Positions 50,309-62,830 of a DNA stretch of 64,000 nucleotides are shown here, piece after piece. This DNA comes from Platycnemis pennipes (taxonomy: Eukaryota > Arthropoda > Insecta > Odonata > Platycnemididae). The notes beneath the pieces are model-generated. The model was not told the origin of the DNA, ran no database searches, and was given only the letters and a program-made list of their open reading frames with translations. Made by a program: the position numbers and the translations under genes. The stretch is from contig OW121857.1 in assembly GCA_933228895.1 (NCBI GenBank), positions 73,279,672 to 73,343,671 of the forward strand. The letters run 5' to 3'. Position 1 is the stretch's first letter. Every line of letters starts with the position of its first letter.

Positions 50309-51549
50309 GGCTGTAGCCGATGGATAGCTGTCGATAGTATCTGGATGATGTACTTGACAACCAATAAGCCATTCCGTACACACATCGGTGCGGTAATTTT
50401 ACGCTTTTTGTTCCGGTTCTCGTAATTTTTTTAGGTGGCGCTTCTTTTTGACTTTTTTTTTGCTTTGCATCGACGGTCGGGGGTCTGTCGACGTGGCGGT
50501 GGGAGGGAAAGACATGAGTTGGGTTTAGAAATGTGTTAGTGCTCTCGCTTCGTACACACGGGCTGGGGGATGGCCTTCGTTCATGTGTGTGTGAGGGAGT
50601 ACGTGTGGATTACCATTCCATCTCTTTATGCGAATGTGCAGATATGCATCCGTTCCTCTCGTTTCCCATTTTCCCTCTCGGTGTTTCCTTTCTTCATCCC
50701 CCTCACGTCAGCTCTAAGTATTTTCTTTCTCATGTTTTCCCTCCGAGTGGTTCGAGAGTTAGCGTCTCATCTCTCTTTTCCTCCCGTTTCTGAGGGGAAC
50801 ACTAAGGGATGGGACTAATGAAATTTTGCGGTAGGACGGTCCTCCTCGTTCGTTTCCAAGACTCGTTTTTATTTTGCCCATTCCATTTTGATACATCCAT
50901 GACCCCCTCCTGACCCCTTTCCGTGTTTTTTGATTCCGGAAATGTGAGTACCGGCCCGATAGAACTCTCAGTCGCTCCAGCACACAACGGAATGCAATGT
51001 TTTCTAATTAGGGTAACGAGGGTATCTCGCGGGTAACGTCATAGGAGTTTTGCTCTCGTGCGAAACGAATAGGACCAGTTTCTTCTCTATCCCTTAATGG
51101 ATTTAAGCAAATGGACATATATAGATGTGCCGTGTAGGATATGGTACTTCTGAAAAGGGGTGAGAGGTTTCATTACCGTGGTCTCATACCGTGTCATATT
51201 TTTACAGAGCTTGATGCATTATCCATCATCTCAAAAGAGCCCATCTGAAGTATAAAAAGTTTTTTTTCGAAGTTTTTCGAAGTCCATGAGTCCAGTCAAA
51301 GATGTAAAGCCGTTTTAGGAAAAGTTTGCTTCTATTATTTATTTTTAAAGATACCTACCTATGCTCATAAACAAAATTTACCTCACTTCAATGATGTTAT
51401 GAGCCATAAGTGGTTATGTCGCACAAATAATTCGCGAATACATTCCCGTTAGTATGACCTTATGCTATTTGTTTGAATTATTATAACAAGATAGTCTACA
51501 CATGTATTATTCCAATGGGAATTGACCAAACAATTGATTCAATTTATTT

Positions 51550-51745
51550 AGGTCAGTTGAAAGCATTTTCAAAATAAACTGCCACTAGATAATATATATC
51601 GGCTACATTATTTGCTCAAAAGTTAATGGATGACAATTAACTATTGAATACACTATATTAAGGTCAGTTGAAAGAATTTTCCAAATAAACTACGACTGGA
51701 TGATGGATATCGGCTACATTATTTGCTCCAATGTTTAGGGATGGA
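51550..51745. repeat. Direct duplication, period 111 bp
   Basis: AGGTCAGTTGAAAG at 51550 recurs at 51661. AAATAAACT, a GACT/CACTAGAT-like stretch, and ATATCGGCTACATTATTTGC then recur in the same order. The shared part is about 82-85 bp, and the ~30 bp between copies is less alike. Only two copies were seen. It lies in AT-rich intron. Confidence 0.85.
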
Positions 51746-51889
51746 GAATATTGGAGGGCTTTGGATCCACTGCTGTTGACAAGACGCCGAAAACTCCTGG
51801 TAACACATAGCCCTTTATTCCGGCTCTCAAATTATGCGCGTTGGACGTTAGTGGCTTTGGCGCAAGGGGAGTCTCCGATTCCCAAACCC

Positions 51890-52230
51890 TTCCCGACGCG
51901 TGTCCCCACCCGACGCCGACACTCTCCCCCAAAACGCTTTGCTGCATTCGAAGCTCGGTGGCACGGCATTCCTTTCACCCTCCGGATACAAGGGCCCGTT
52001 TCCTGTGGCGCAATTCCTTCAACCCCGCCCACCACTCCACCATCTCCGACCATCCCACCTCCTCCCTTCCAAACCCATTCCTGGGGCCCCTTTCTCTCTC
52101 TTCCGACCGACCCCCACTTCACCGGGTCCCCAAGTCTCCCTCTCTCACCCTTCCCGTCATCGTTTGCGAATCTGCATGTCATGTCTGTCTGTTTTCTTCC
52201 CCCCCTTCACGACCCCCTTCTTCCGGTAAG
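51890..52230. repeat. Pyrimidine-rich tract
   Basis: C-rich on the + strand with CACCACTCCACC and CCCTTTCTCTCTCTT-like runs. Three + frames stay open through it (51731-52411, 51841-52293, 51900-52229), which shows that composition rather than coding selection keeps stops away. Confidence 0.7.
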
Positions 52231-52556
52231 CGAGAGGCAGAGAGGAGATCGGCGGAGCTCGTGCGAGCTTTCGACGTTGGGCTTGAAGACTAACAGAGTG
52301 CTGGTTGCCTGCGTTAAAGGGAATGGTGAAGGGTGTACCCTTGCTAACATTTTCCGTTGGCTGGGAATGATTTTGAGTACCTACGTATGGAGTTCCATTA
52401 GCAGAGACTGAGAGGACCTCATAAGTTCCAGCAGGCTCCAGGAGCTCATCATGGCAAAGCCATTCAGTAACGTTTACAGTTCATCTATTATAGTGTCTCC
52501 GTAGAGACACGCATTTCACATAGTTTTTAGTTCCGATACTTCCAGCTTGAACCAAG

Positions 52557-52680
52557 GCCGTAGTAGCTTAGTCGATAGCGTTATGGGCTGGCAAATGGAA
52601 GGTCACGGGTTCCATTCCCCCTTCGTGAATGGATGTCGTGCTCGTCTTGGGATAAAGATAAAAATTAAGCAAGATTAATG
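52557..52680 (+). mobile_element. tRNA-headed SINE fragment, plus strand
   Basis: The head GTAGTAGCTTAGTCGATAGC is a strong A-box match (TAGCTTAGTCGATAGC). GGTCACGGGTTCCATTCCCC carries a B box (GGTTCCATTCC) at normal spacing. The 5' GGCCGTA has no complementary 3' acceptor half after the T arm; the sequence instead runs into a non-tRNA body ending in an A-rich stretch (GATAAAGATAAAAATTAAGC). This points to a SINE rather than a tRNA gene. The head resembles the family 2 fragment at 16290-16436 in layout. Confidence 0.65.
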
Positions 52681-54495
52681 TTTCGGTATAGACTTAACTG
52701 TGAGATCACTTAAAATCCTGATTATACTTTTACCGATAACGTTTCATGCAATGATGGCTGCCAAATTTTGAAGCAAAATTTAAAAAATACACCAAATTAT
52801 TGCAATACTTTTTATTTGATCTTTATAAACCGGCCGTGTGGCATCAGCACATAAACAAAGTATCTGTTCATTATGCTTCGTGTTGGTGAACTGCGACCAT
52901 AGAGTTATAAGAAGCCTTATATTTAAATTGACACCCTCGTAATATCTTTAAGAAACTGAAGGATGAATAATTCAACGTTTAAATGCGTATACTATGTCTC
53001 TATTTCAATAATTGAAAGATTAACAGCAACACAATCAAAATTCAGATATTTTGTGTCAAAAATCCTCGATTTCCTTCACGTGAGTAATATTCTAGAAAAT
53101 TCATTCTTAGAGCAGGAAGGAATGTATCAAAACTTGGCACGTAAAATGCTGGTTGAAAAATAACCCGGTGTGAGACTAGATATTTCTTTAGTATCTTCTG
53201 AAGTATACTCGCAGCTCGTAGTTCATCCGAGTGGTTTTCCGTATGGTTTCTCAATGACCTGCTCTGCCGAAGAATCTGGTTTTTGACTTTAATGATTGCG
53301 TAAACTACGTCTCCAACAACGTCAGACATAGGATTGAAATCAAGGGGCACTGAGACTTCGAGTTGCAGGGGATCCATATGACCCCCGTCGAGAGATGGAG
53401 AATCAGTCTCTCTTTCCTATTCTTCCCCTTTTCTGTAAGAATACAGCATTCGCCCCTTCATCAAATACCACGCAACAATAATGACGACCCCGTCACAATA
53501 CATCTGCATTTCCCAGACCCCGATTCGCCTCCCCCAATCTTTACTCTCCCCAGAGCTCTATACCATCTATTCCCGCCCCCTCTCTCGTCGTGGGGATGCC
53601 AGGAAGTCTTCCCGACATCCCCCGCGTGAATCCATCAACCCTTCGCCGCGAGTGATGGGTGGAGAAATCTTTAATGCTCGGAGCCCAAGGAACAATATTT
53701 TTTCGGAGAGAGTAGACTCGGAAGTTATGCCGAAAAGCATGATATTTTTTTCCAACTAAGTGTCCAAAACTTGCCTTTTTTTCCTTCGATTTCCTCGCTC
53801 TTCTCTTGCTTCCCAAAATTTATTCTGGATCCCTCGTTTACTGCCCCCGCCTTATCTTCCATTGCTCGACCCTAGATGTCTCTGTTTCCTCCTCCCATTG
53901 GAACATTTTCAGTTCAAGAGGGGACCGACCCCCTGCCGTGGGTTGGAAACGTAACGACCAGTTTTGGGAGAAGTTTTTGGTTCGAGATTGAATTGACTAG
54001 AATGGAATTGTTGTATGCATTTTTTTTTCTCCCCCGCCTTTTTATTTCCTTTCGGCTTCTTTTTTGAGGACTGGAGAGATTGAAACGTTGAGCGTATTGG
54101 TTTATAGTTCCGGATTATATGGAGCGTGTAAGTTGCTTTCTTTCTCTTCCCTAAAGATGCATAGCTTCCCTACGTGACCCTTGGGAAATAAACATGCGGA
54201 AAGGTTATTTTTATTCCGAAACGGGTCAGTCTTCGCGATGGACTTTTTTCCCTCGAGCAAGACTCGAGTGAGTTGCAGTAGACGTCTGCATTTGTTTTTC
54301 CTGTCCCTTGTTATGCAATACCTCTTTCGATGTTCCTTCCTCCTCCATGACGCTGTGATAGCTTCAATGTTATTTGTGACAATGCCCATGAGGAAATGCA
54401 TTTCTTTTTTCAAAGAATTGTAATCGATTTAACTTGTAGAAATAATGTAAAGGTGTTCCATTATTTTAACTGCTAAAAAGCAATGTTCAATGAGG

Positions 54496-55050
54496 TAGAA
54501 TAAAATAGAATAGAGTTTATTTCTAGAACCTAGTCCTTCGGACCCTAGGTTCAAATGGGTTACAATTTTTGCAATAAATGCACTTTCGCAGTTACATGTC
54601 AATACAGTACAGAAAAACCATTAAAAAAATAATGAATGGCATGCATTGAAAAAAAGAAGCTTAACTCTCTCAGATACTGCGTAACATTAAAATGCAAAAA
54701 TAAACATATAATGGGCAATATTAAAAAAAACAATGTACATATGATGACCAAAAGAAAATGGGAAAACAAAAAAAAAGAATAGGTACACTCTCTCAGAATC
54801 TGCGTTACAGAGAAATACAGAAATGAAAATAACGGGCTAAATATACATAAATAGTAAATATATGATTTACATCCAATGTATTTCGGAACACTTGTTGGAG
54901 GTGAAAGATTGGTCGGGGTACCAATAAATAACAATCCTCGTCACCTACCTCCACCGCACCAACCTCCACCCCAATAAGTATATGAGTATGAGGAAGGCTA
55001 AAACAAACGACCAATGGATAGAGGATTAGAGTAGCTATCACAATATACTG
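54496..55050 (-). mobile_element. 3' end of a LINE-like retrotransposon, minus strand, 5'-truncated
   Basis: On the minus strand the segment ends AAATAAACTCTATTC followed by TATTTTATTCTA, a short-repeat tail of the kind left by non-LTR retrotransposons. Just before the tail is a hairpin (54526-54552): GAACCTAG pairs with CTAGGTTC, closed by a 3-bp inner stem and a small loop. Further inside lie two diverged copies of a unit starting ACTCTCTCAG (54664 and 54786, period 122 bp). I see no reverse-transcriptase or endonuclease coding, so only a 3' UTR-like part remains. The high-coordinate boundary is a guess. Confidence 0.6.
54526..54552. repeat. Hairpin near the LINE-like 3' end
   Basis: GAACCTAG (54526-54533) pairs with CTAGGTTC (54545-54552). 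Inside, TCC pairs with GGA around a TTC loop, with a two-base bulge. A stem-loop directly before a short tandem-repeat tail is how some LINEs mark the RNA end for their reverse transcriptase. Confidence 0.75.
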
Positions 55051-55930
55051 CAACTATTGTTGAAATATTTTTAATTTTTCTACATATTGATAATTAATTC
55101 GTATTGACCAATTTCTCCAACCTGTGGTACCGGAAGCGTATCCGGTCCCAAGATAAATAATGGGTGGATACACGGTAAGTAAAGTAAGTAGGAGAATCAA
55201 TACCGGTTTTGCCGAGCACTGGCTTGCCCAATTTTAGGTCACAGCTTCAAAACTAGTTAATTTCCTTAGAATCGGTCATAAGAGTAGAAATAATTGCAAA
55301 ATTTCGTAGAAGATGCATCTTTTTGTATGAAATAAAGTGACACTTTTAGGCTAAGGATCTCATGGAGCTATTTTAACTGCCACTTTCAATTCAAAAGGAA
55401 CTTCATATCTTCGATAGTTTTGCAAATAATTTTATGATATTTCATTGAGTTATATCTTTTTCAAAATGGAGAGACTAAGAAAAAAATGAACTTCGGAAAC
55501 GCGTGAACACGCTATGAGACGGATGATGACAGCTCGATAGGATACGGTCGGCGGAAAAAGGGCAGAACTCCTCACCGTCCTAGTTTTCGGGCGGGCAGCG
55601 GTGACAGATGCGCCTGCGAAACTTGGGTGGGACTCGATAACCATTTGGCCAAGGAGGCGTTGAGAGAGGCAAGGGCAAAGCGGACGGTCGTAACAGCACC
55701 TCTCCTACGCCCGGAGACGTTCCCATGTCGGACCACGTGCGAAGGACGGCGCCCCCTCTTGCGAGATATCGCGGAGTCACAAAAATTCGCGGGCTGGCCG
55801 AGAATGTGGGAGACGGAAGGAGATGAGGTGGAAAGGTTAAGGGGAGAGGTAGGAGTGGAAATAAGGGAGGTGAGGGCAAGGGGAGGGACGGAGAGGAGTG
55901 ATTTGTTGCCCCTCCCCAGGTTTCCCCAAA

Positions 55931-55942
55931 GCGCGCGCGCGC
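55931..55942. repeat. (GC)6 dinucleotide run
   Basis: Twelve bases of alternating G and C, followed by CCCCC, inside a GC-rich block (about 55540-56110). Confidence 0.9.
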
Positions 55943-57769
55943 CCCCACGACGACAACGACGGTCCCAGAGTCCTCTTCAAGCGGGGAAAGGAACTAACAT
56001 ATTTCCCCGGCTCCCGAAGTCTGACACGTACTGCTGTGGTGCAGTAAATAACCAAGTTTCGTGCCGGCTAGGGTCCCCAGGGGTTTTAGAGGCCCCGCAA
56101 AGTAGAAAAGGGTTTTTTTTACGGAGGTGGCAAGAGTTAAGGGGTGCGCGGGGTTGAATCGAGAGTGGGTTCAGTGGGGTGTGTGTCCTTTGGGATGGAG
56201 CGGCACACAGGGTTTTCGGGACGGGAAATAAAGTGCGCACCCTATGAGTGAGGAGGGCGTACTTCAGGGAGAGGATATGCGTAATCGAAGTTGTGCGATC
56301 GATGGCTTTTCTAGAACCTGGGGAAGTACCGAATGCAGTCCTCGAAAGCTGGCAAGGAAATCGAATGTCCAATAGCCGTTCAATGCTAGAAGAGCAACTA
56401 TTAGTCAATGACAAAAATTCATTATTTTTTGATAAAATGGATGGTAAAAAATTTTCGGGTCATTTATTGTCATCTCACCTATCGGATTGCGATAAGAAGA
56501 GCGAACAAAGGAGAGCTGGAATAATGGGGTAGCTTTAATGGCGCGTAATTGTTTAGATTAATTATTTTTTTATTACCATCAATTGTCAATAATTATGAAG
56601 TTTGAAGCTGAAGTTACCAGCCAACCTTCTAATATTAGCATTATTCCTTTCTTGAGCATCCTTAACTTATTGTTACATACATATATATATATCATCCGTG
56701 ATTGTTCTTCTGAGTTCTCCCCATTCACTTTATGCTCCACCATGTCTTCATTGGAAGATTACGCTTGAAAAAAAGGATGAGATTATTCCGTCTTGGTTTC
56801 TGAATTTTCCATAGCTCTCTTCATTTTACTGTGCTTTTAAAAACCTCTTTTAGGCCCGTCTACTTATTTTTCTTCATTATTCTGTAATAACTAATTTTAA
56901 AATGGTCCAGTCGAGCTTTCTCTGCGGCTTTCATTATCACTGCTCGATACCGTTAATAAGCTGGTTTATAAGTACTTTCAACCCCTTTCTCACTCTGATT
57001 AGCCTTTAATGGTAGAAAATCCTATATAAATGTGCTATTTCTTTCTTGTTTCTGCCATCGTTCCTTGTTCTACTTCCCATGTAACGGAAAACTTCCGCTT
57101 CTTGAAGCCATTTTCCTTAATTCTACTTTCATCTCAGCATTATTTGTTTTGCATACAATTATATCCGACATACTCATGTCTAACTTGTGTTGATGGCCTG
57201 AAGTTATCATCCCTGCAACCCTGGACCTTAAAATTTGAAATATATATTAGTTCCAAAATGTGTACTTCTCGTAGACATTTATGACCATCACCCTCTGTTG
57301 AAATTAAATAAGATAAAGATGTTATGACTATAGGGCCTAGAGGAATAATTTTGTAGTCCGCTGGCTTTGAACCAATTGTGATACTTTGCATCAAGACTAT
57401 TTCGTGAGCGATACTCAACGGATTATTGAATGTGAGAAGAACTAAGTTAATATGAAGAGGTTGGCCGAAGGAAGAATCAAGTGAAGGTCTGCGTCATGCC
57501 AATCTTAGGATTGTTGACCGATGATAATGATATTGAATCTGTTTTTTTGGGAGAGTCGAGTTATGAAACTAAGACAAAATTCCGCTACGAGATGAAGCTG
57601 CGTATCTATTTTTCTTTCCACGGAAAAGTCGTGTGGACATTCAGCGGCCAAGGATCAGAAAAATTGTGGAAACGGTTCATGAGACGAAATAAATTTCGCC
57701 CCAGCCGGAGGTGAAAAAAATAATAAATAAAAACACTATTAATCAGTATTTACGTTGTACGGGGCGAGC

Positions 57770-58200
57770 GGAGTGGGAGTAGGGGTGAGGACTAGGCTGG
57801 AAAGCTTAGGGCACGAGAGGGGAGGGAGCGAGATGTAATATTTACTGCGCTAATCCACACACGAGGATTAGACGTGGCTGCAGCGAGCGTTTTGAAGAAT
57901 GTGAGTGAAGGGAGAAGTGAGCATGGAGGGACTGATGTATGAGACGAGGGTGGGAGGGAGGGGTGTGGGCAGGGGTTTAAAATAAAGCCAATGATCGCTT
58001 TTGTCAACGCTGGGCCAGGATGATCTAAGGCAGCAGGGACTCGGCGAGTGGAAGGGTTGGGTGCTTGGCCAAATGGGGAAGGAGAGGTAACCTCTGAGGC
58101 AGCGGTAGGATTTGGTGAAGCCTGAAGGGTGGTGGATGGAGGGGGGCGGGGTTTTGCCCCGGAAGGGGGCGGGGTGGGGGCGAGAGAGACAGAGAGAGCA
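57770..58200. repeat. Purine-rich tract
   Basis: G-rich + strand with GGGTGGGAGGGAGGGG- and GGGGCGGGG-like clusters. A short C-rich stretch follows at about 58320-58365. The minus-strand frame at 57792-58244 is Pro/Ser/Ala-rich low complexity. Confidence 0.7.
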
Positions 58201-58609
58201 GTGGCGACAAGTTCGAAGGTATATTTGATCAAGATACTTGACATTTAGGGCTCCAAGTCTCCCCGCCTCTGGGTTTCAGCTTTATCCCTATTGTAAGCAA
58301 GTTTCCCATTGGTCGAGTTCCCTCCCCACCACACCTCCCCCTCCCATCTCACACACGACCCCGGGGGAGAGGATGTGTGGCCTTTCCCGTTAGTTTTATA
58401 CAAACAAGAAAAACCTACTTTATTGTATGTGATGTTAGTTTATAGTGGCCACACATCTCCCCAACTTTGTGCTCGGGCGGGGAAAACTTTCTTGTCTGCT
58501 TCTCAAATTCCTGGACTCAAATATTGCAGTCCCGCTAGCGTTTGGGAAATATTTTTCGACTTGGTTTCCTGCGTAACTCCTGCGGATAAAACCGAGAAAA
58601 TCTCCCAAT

Positions 58610-59930
58610 GAACAAAACGGAGACGAACCATAAAGTAGCTTTTATTTGCTTTGACTCCTGAAGATGAATTAGGCTTATCCGTACATCACCGTCAATGACA
58701 TATATTCATTTTCTGGTTTTATTCAATAAGTTATTTTTAGACAAATTTGAGCTTACCCATCTAAAATGATGATTAAGCTCTCTATTCCGTATTGGATGGC
58801 AGTAGATCTCATATCCTCAATTTTGCTCGAGTAGAGTAGGTTTCAGGGTTTATTTCTCTAAACAAAGAATATATGTAGTTACATCTCATATATTTATTTT
58901 GTATTATGTTCCGCGGTCGACCTTTCCGTAACAATTTATCTGCAATGAAATGATAAGTTCAAGGGCAAACATCTTTACATACATAGCTTTAAAATTATTT
59001 CTTTTTTATCCAGTTGAAGTGTCTTAAATAAGTTATGACTCATTTTAGCACTAGAATGCATTGAGAAAAATTGAACTGCAAGTTAATTTTCTTGCTAAAT
59101 TTTTATAGCAATTTAATTGATCAATTAGTAATTCAGTAATAGTTAACGGCTGTGTTATGGTAAAATTATTGTAATTCGCATTTTTCTATAGCAGTTAATA
59201 GATGAACTCAATGGTAATCCTCGGAAGATAAGTAACATTATTCAGCCAAATATATTGAATAGCCAAATGCTAAGAAAGCTTTTCTGTTGCGTTGTGTCCT
59301 TCGTCGTACTTTTCCCTACACTGTTAATTTTCTCCTGAATGAAACCTTTTCCAAAACCTTTACTTACGCGAGATAATGGATTAATCTCATTATAATACTG
59401 TGGAAAAGAAAGCTAAAAATATATTACTGGTGAATGTCATTTTCTTGACGAGCATAGTTTAGAGCAATAAAAGATTCATTAATTGTCTCCATTTGGATTT
59501 TTGTGTGTTAATACCTGTGAAAGGTTCACTTATGCAAAGAATTTTCCCATAAGAGACATTCTTTGCGGAGAACTCCACTTGGAAATACCATTCTACAAAT
59601 CTAAGTATTGAAAGCAAGGCACTGCTCTGAAACTGATAGTTCTAAAATATATAGGGCATCAGATGTTAAATCTCTGATATAGACATCAATAGAATTGGCA
59701 TTGGGAGGAGTTTTTCTTGTATATAGGCATCGACAAACGGATCGGTGGGATCCTTTCAGTTAGTTTTGAAGGAGACTAACGAATTAAGTCAGGTTTTATA
59801 ACCTCTATATTCGTACGTTGGTAGTAATCATTTCTATCAAAAGTAATTTCTGAGAATCCAAAAAAATGATTGGTCTTTTCGGTACTATTGGTGCGTTAGT
59901 TGATTAAAGTGTTTCTTAAATCAAATCGAT
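58610..59930. other. AT-rich intron block with nothing recognised
   Basis: About 1.3 kb of AT-rich sequence without a long open frame, clear repeat or tRNA-like motif. One of the longest unbroken AT-rich blocks in the window. Confidence 0.6.
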
Positions 59931-59959
59931 CTCGAGGACACTTCACAAGGTGGCCAGGA

Positions 59960-60930
59960 TCTATTGGGCGAAGCAAGCAGGAAGTAAAGAGAGATGAGAC
60001 AACGTCCGAGGAACGAGAAAATGGAGTAAAGCGTGGACGAAAGAAGAGAGGAGAGAGAAAAGATGCGGAATGGGGAAAAAGAGCGGCGGGAAGTGTGCGG
60101 GAGGGGTTGCGGGAATGAGATGGTTCCGAGGGGAGGAGGGGATGAAGAGGGGGTGGGCGTCTGAACAGCAAAAGGGCACCCGTAGGATTACGTCTGCTGC
60201 GTGTGAGCCGTTCGGATGAGGCAATCCTTTACCGGAGCTGTCCAAAGGGTGCTTTTTTCGCTTTCCTCTGAAGGGCTGGGCGCGGGTCGGGGGGGTTCCG
60301 CAGGAGAGGCGAGTTTATTTCTCTGTTGGATTACCGTAGCTCTGCCCACCCCCCTGGATTCATTCCTCCACACACACGTATACACCTCTCTTCCTCTCTT
60401 TTCCCGCTTTTTTCCTACCTACCGTAGCTTTCCTCCGCTCCCTTCGACTGCGAGACCCCACACCACTGGCTCCCTTCAACGTTTCGGCCGCCCACACCCT
60501 CGAAACATCCCTCTATCCCGCCCGACCCCTCAAAAACACCCCGCTTCCATCGCACGAGTGATAATAAAACACTCGCTCAGACGCTTGTGCCGCTGGTGTA
60601 GAGAGGATTTTGAGGTGGGGAGGGACGGGTGGTTGGTTGGCTGTTTTTTTTTGCTCGGTTGCGTAGGTGAGGTGTTTTGTTTGGGGAAGGATCGAGTGGG
60701 GGTGGGAATGGGTGAGGAGCAAAGTTGGGTTGGGGGATAAATAAAAAGTGCGCAGTCCAAGGGATTTTGGATGTGGAGAGTTTAGGAGATCCCCCCTTTT
60801 GCGTCAGTTTTTGAACCCCGTCTCTCTTCTCCTTCTCTATCTCTCTCTATCTCTCCTTCCCTCTTTTCGTACACCTTCCACCTATCCTCCTTACCTTTCA
60901 TTCTCTGCGTTCTCACGTTCTTGATCCCTT
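59960..60930. repeat. Alternating purine/pyrimidine tracts (R-Y-R-Y)
   Basis: A/G-rich at 59960-60170, C/T-rich at about 60360-60560, G/T-rich at 60605-60740, then C/T-rich at 60790-60930 with CTATCTCTCTCTATCTCTCC. Four alternating blocks in about 1 kb. Confidence 0.7.
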
Positions 60931-62219
60931 TTCCTCTTCTCCTCCGAATGTGATCACATGGTATCACATCTCGCACTTTCTAAGCCGGGGATATTTTTCT
61001 CGCTTCTGGTCGCAAGTCCTGGAATATAAACTCTTTGCGCAAGCGAGTGACATAAACAAGGTTCAGCACTGGATTTCCCTCTCCACAAAAATTGTCCGGA
61101 TTGCTATTGATTCTACCATTTATTTCGGGTTATCTTGGAATGGATATTTTGAATTTTTCCCCCGCCGCTCGAGTTCGCGGCGCTTTGCTAAACTTCTTAA
61201 GTTTGTGATTACCTTCGTGTACCAGAGAACTTATCGGGGGGCAAGGAATATAAAATGTGGTGAGTATTGTTGTTAGACTTCTACCCATTAGGTAATCTGC
61301 TACCTTTCCTGACGTGTTGATGAGTCATATTTGGTAGCACTGGACACCCAACCACTTGATATCTTTCAATCGAAATTTTCCGTCAGAGACCCTTTAGACT
61401 TCTTTAGCTTAATCACAAGGAAGATCGTCTTCAAGACTTATTTCAATTTTCTCATGCTCCAATGTGTATTTCGTAGTGGATATTGTCCAGAGCTTTGTTA
61501 AGGTTCTTGTTCTTATATCGTGGTGTATGATTTCTTATGATTTCACGTACAGTTCTTAGCCAATTTTCATGTCGGAAAATGTCCACTTGTTAGCGAGCTT
61601 TCACTCGAGGTTTTTAAAAAGATAAAAATATTTGTAACAATGTCTCTGATCGCTATCCAAGGTTATAAGTACTAAATTGCTTATCTGGGTAGTCGTCGTT
61701 ACTAGAAGCACCATCAACACAATGTGGACAAACGTCGACTGGTCTAAATTATGTTTCGTATAATTTAAAGTCATTATTATTTGCTTTTAACTTAAAATAT
61801 TACTCAGGAAATGAAGGGATCCCATCCTATTACATAACTCTACAAGAGAGATTGTTAGCCTCTCCCTTCAGTTACATGAGCTATAGAATGATGCTTAGGA
61901 TGTTTATTCACCCTACGGACGTTTGAAAAATATTAATACCCTCATGAAACTTCAAGATTTCATTTAAAGACGAAATTAGTGACCTATCCTCAGAGCATTT
62001 TGCCGGATCTCAAAGGCTTCCATTATAACTGATTCTACAAGCACGAGAAAGGAATAGTAACTCCCTCGTAATGCTGCCGGTGTATCAAAAAATGCGGTGC
62101 GTGCGAGTGAAAACGCCGTATCCTTTCAAGCACATCCGAGTGCACCGCGGCTTTTTGAAAAGGCCTTATGTTTACGTTCACCGGCTTTGAATTTACTGAA
62201 TGTTCACGTAGGGTAGCAC

Positions 62220-62830
62220 CCGTGGAGGAGTGAGGGGCGGGTGAGGGGAGGGAGGAAGGGCGTGGAGGTGGAGGGAGGCGTGGCGGGTGGAACAGCGGCG
62301 CGGAGATGTAGGTGGGGCTGGCAAAGAGGATTGGGCATCCTCTATCGTCGACTTAGGCATGTTTATGGCGCCCTGGGAAAGAGTTTTCGTGGCGGGGTGG
62401 GGGGAAAATATAGCCTTTTTCCAAACCACCCCTCCCATCCCTCCACCCCCGTCCACGGTTTTATTCTGTCCTCCTCCCCTTCAGATCCACCTCCCACCCT
62501 CTTCTCTCCCTTCTCAACCCACTTCGCACCCGCCTTCAAAGTCCTCCTCACACCCTTCACCTCACCAGCCGATGCAGCCCATCCGAAAATCCCATTCCAG
62601 AGAATCACGGGGAGAATTCTCCGAGTTGTATTGGAATCACCGTTCGGGTCCGGTCTTCCCCTACCCTAACCCTTTGCCCCCCTCCTTTTCCCTTGAAATC
62701 ATCCCCCCGCGCCATCCCATCCCTGAAACTTCTTCCCTTTCCTACTTCGCTTCCCGATCATCATATCCCTTTCCTCCCGTTCTTGGTGCATTCAGCGGGT
62801 TTGTGCTCCCTCTTTCCATTTTACACATAC
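62220..62830. repeat. Purine-rich then long pyrimidine-rich tract
   Basis: G-rich from 62220 to about 62310, then C/T-rich from about 62420 to 62830. Open frames of 142 and 196 codons span the switch in two different + frames, again with no domain. Confidence 0.7.

Noticed and set aside
51731..52411. 226-codon open frame, the longest in the window
   Set aside because: Two other + frames are open through the same C-rich tract. The translation is Pro/Ser/Leu-rich low complexity with no domain.
55627..56157. 176-codon open frame, plus strand
   Set aside because: It lies in a GC- and purine-rich block where stops are rare. The translation is Arg/Glu/Gly/Pro-rich without a domain, and minus-strand frames stay open over the same DNA.
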